In this document: in pieces, positions 63,441 to 64,000 of the stretch
Layout of the letters: the number at the start of each line of letters is the position of its first letter
How positions within the stretch are numbered: position 1 is the first letter of the stretch
Source: Candidatus Poribacteria bacterium
GTDB taxonomy: Bacteria > Poribacteria > WGA-4E > WGA-3G
Direction of reading: 5' to 3'
DNA: 64,000 nt
Assembly (NCBI GenBank): GCA_958295815.1
Contig: OY282374.1
Coordinates: 1,756,856 to 1,820,855, forward strand
The notes under the pieces: generated by a model
The model's database searches: none
The model's input: only the letters and a program-made list of their open reading frames with translations
What the model was told of the DNA's origin: nothing
Position numbers and translations under genes: made by a program

Positions 63441-64000
63441 TTGGAATCTGATGTGTGTCTTGAAGCCGTGAAGTGTCTGAGAGCAGGTGGTATTATTGCT
63501 ATTCCTACGGACACAGTCTACGGATTAGCGGCGGACCCGTTTAATGTGGATGCCGTACAAAGGCTCTACATGGTGAAGGGACGACCGGATGGAAAGCCCA
63601 TTCCACTCGTTCTTAGTTCGGTTGAAGATGTTCACCGTGTTTCCCAAAACTTACCTGGCTTCTTTTTCCACCTCACGGATCGCTTTTGGCCCGGTGGTCT
63701 GACTATTGTCATTGAGGCAAAGGATCTGCTTCCGGTGTTGACAGCCGGTGGTAACACCGTCGGCGTACGTATCCCTGACAATCCGATACTTCTACAAATC
63801 CTCCAAGCGTTTGGTGGACCCGCGGCAATAACAAGCGCGAATCTCTCCGGGGAAACGCCAGCTACCTCGCCTGAAGAAATTGGTTCAGAACTCACATCGC
63901 GAATTGATATGATCGTCGATGGAGGCGAAACACCGGGACCTATTCCGTCTACGGTATACGATATTTCTGTCTCACCGCCGCTCATCCGAAGGCACGGCGT
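63441..64000 (+). CDS. tsaC: Threonylcarbamoyl-AMP synthase (TsaC/Sua5 family), truncated by window end
   Basis: The frame is open to the last base, so the gene continues to the right. The TTG at 63441 is the start, with GAAGGAG (63427-63433) 7 bases upstream. The visible 186 residues include GGIIAIPTDTVYGLAAD, KGRPDGKPIPLVL, FWPGGLTIV, VGVRIPDNP and AITSANLSGETPATSPEEI, the conserved YrdC/Sua5 core. It makes threonylcarbamoyl-AMP from threonine, bicarbonate and ATP for TsaD. It is 15 bases after tsaD. Confidence 0.93.
   Translation, partial: MESDVCLEAVKCLRAGGIIAIPTDTVYGLAADPFNVDAVQRLYMVKGRPDGKPIPLVLSSVEDVHRVSQNLPGFFFHLTDRFWPGGLTIVIEAKDLLPVLTAGGNTVGVRIPDNPILLQILQAFGGPAAITSANLSGETPATSPEEIGSELTSRIDMIVDGGETPGPIPSTVYDISVSPPLIRRHG

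Overview
The window looks like a chromosomal stretch from an uncultivated Gram-negative-type bacterium. Outer-membrane TonB-dependent receptors, an Mla/MCE lipid-transport operon, several lipoproteins and an RfaE-like kinase point to a double membrane. Three traits resemble Candidatus Poribacteria or a related sponge/marine metagenome lineage: paralogous DUF6785-type membrane proteins, PhyH/ThuA/Gfo-Idh/sulfatase genes scattered among housekeeping genes, and many short intergenic hairpin repeats. That placement is inference from gene repertoire only; no rRNA or tRNA gene is visible to test it.

Layout. 1-0.7 kb: the 3' end of a type I restriction HsdR gene, then about 0.8 kb of gene-free repetitive DNA. 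1.5-6.5 kb: hflK-hflC, a secreted beta-rich protein and a DUF6785-type polytopic protein. 6.5-10.7 kb (minus): thiC followed by two nearly identical Gfo/Idh/MocA oxidoreductases. 11-17.4 kb: malate synthase G, a palindrome array, an amidohydrolase, ThuA and PhyH proteins, a VapBC-like toxin-antitoxin pair and a small antitoxin-like ORF. 17.5-21.2 kb: argH-pyrF-sulfatase-like hydrolase, tightly packed. 21.3-28.6 kb: WD40 protein, ferredoxin-NADP reductase, TPR protein and a second DUF6785 paralogue. 28.7-36.7 kb: tyrA-cmk-plsC, ychF, a small membrane protein, a methyltransferase, an isopropylmalate-dehydrogenase-type enzyme, and an RfaE-like kinase with a nitroreductase. 36.7-38.1 kb: a 37-codon basic miniprotein coupled to a larger protein with a very basic N-terminus. 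38.6-47.2 kb: two tandem TonB-dependent receptors, an orphan LivK-like lipoprotein and two tandem methyltransferases. 47.4-54.1 kb: rpsF-ssb-rpsR-rplI-dnaB, then mlaE-mlaF-mlaD. 54.1-64 kb: radA, PIN/TRAM (YacL-like), ispD, ispF, cysS, two lipoproteins, dprA, tsaD and a truncated tsaC.

How genes work together. The right third is core information processing: the S6/SSB/S18/L9/DnaB operon, the radA-yacL-ispD-ispF-cysS order known from other bacteria, and tsaD next to tsaC for t6A tRNA modification. The left and middle parts mix biosynthesis (thiC, argH, pyrF, tyrA, a leuB-type gene) with catabolic and surface functions.

The most unusual signals are mostly non-coding: (i) families of intergenic hairpins whose stem sequences differ while pairing is preserved; (ii) a seven-unit palindrome array that has apparently copied the 3' end of the adjacent gene; (iii) a duplicated rplI 3' end that supplies the Shine-Dalgarno sequence and start codon of dnaB; (iv) a compact three-way-junction fold in the rpsF leader; (v) the translationally coupled basic miniprotein; and (vi) a sulfatase-family protein with Thr where the formylglycine Cys/Ser should be. 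No prophage, insertion sequence, CRISPR array or complete novel defence system was found.
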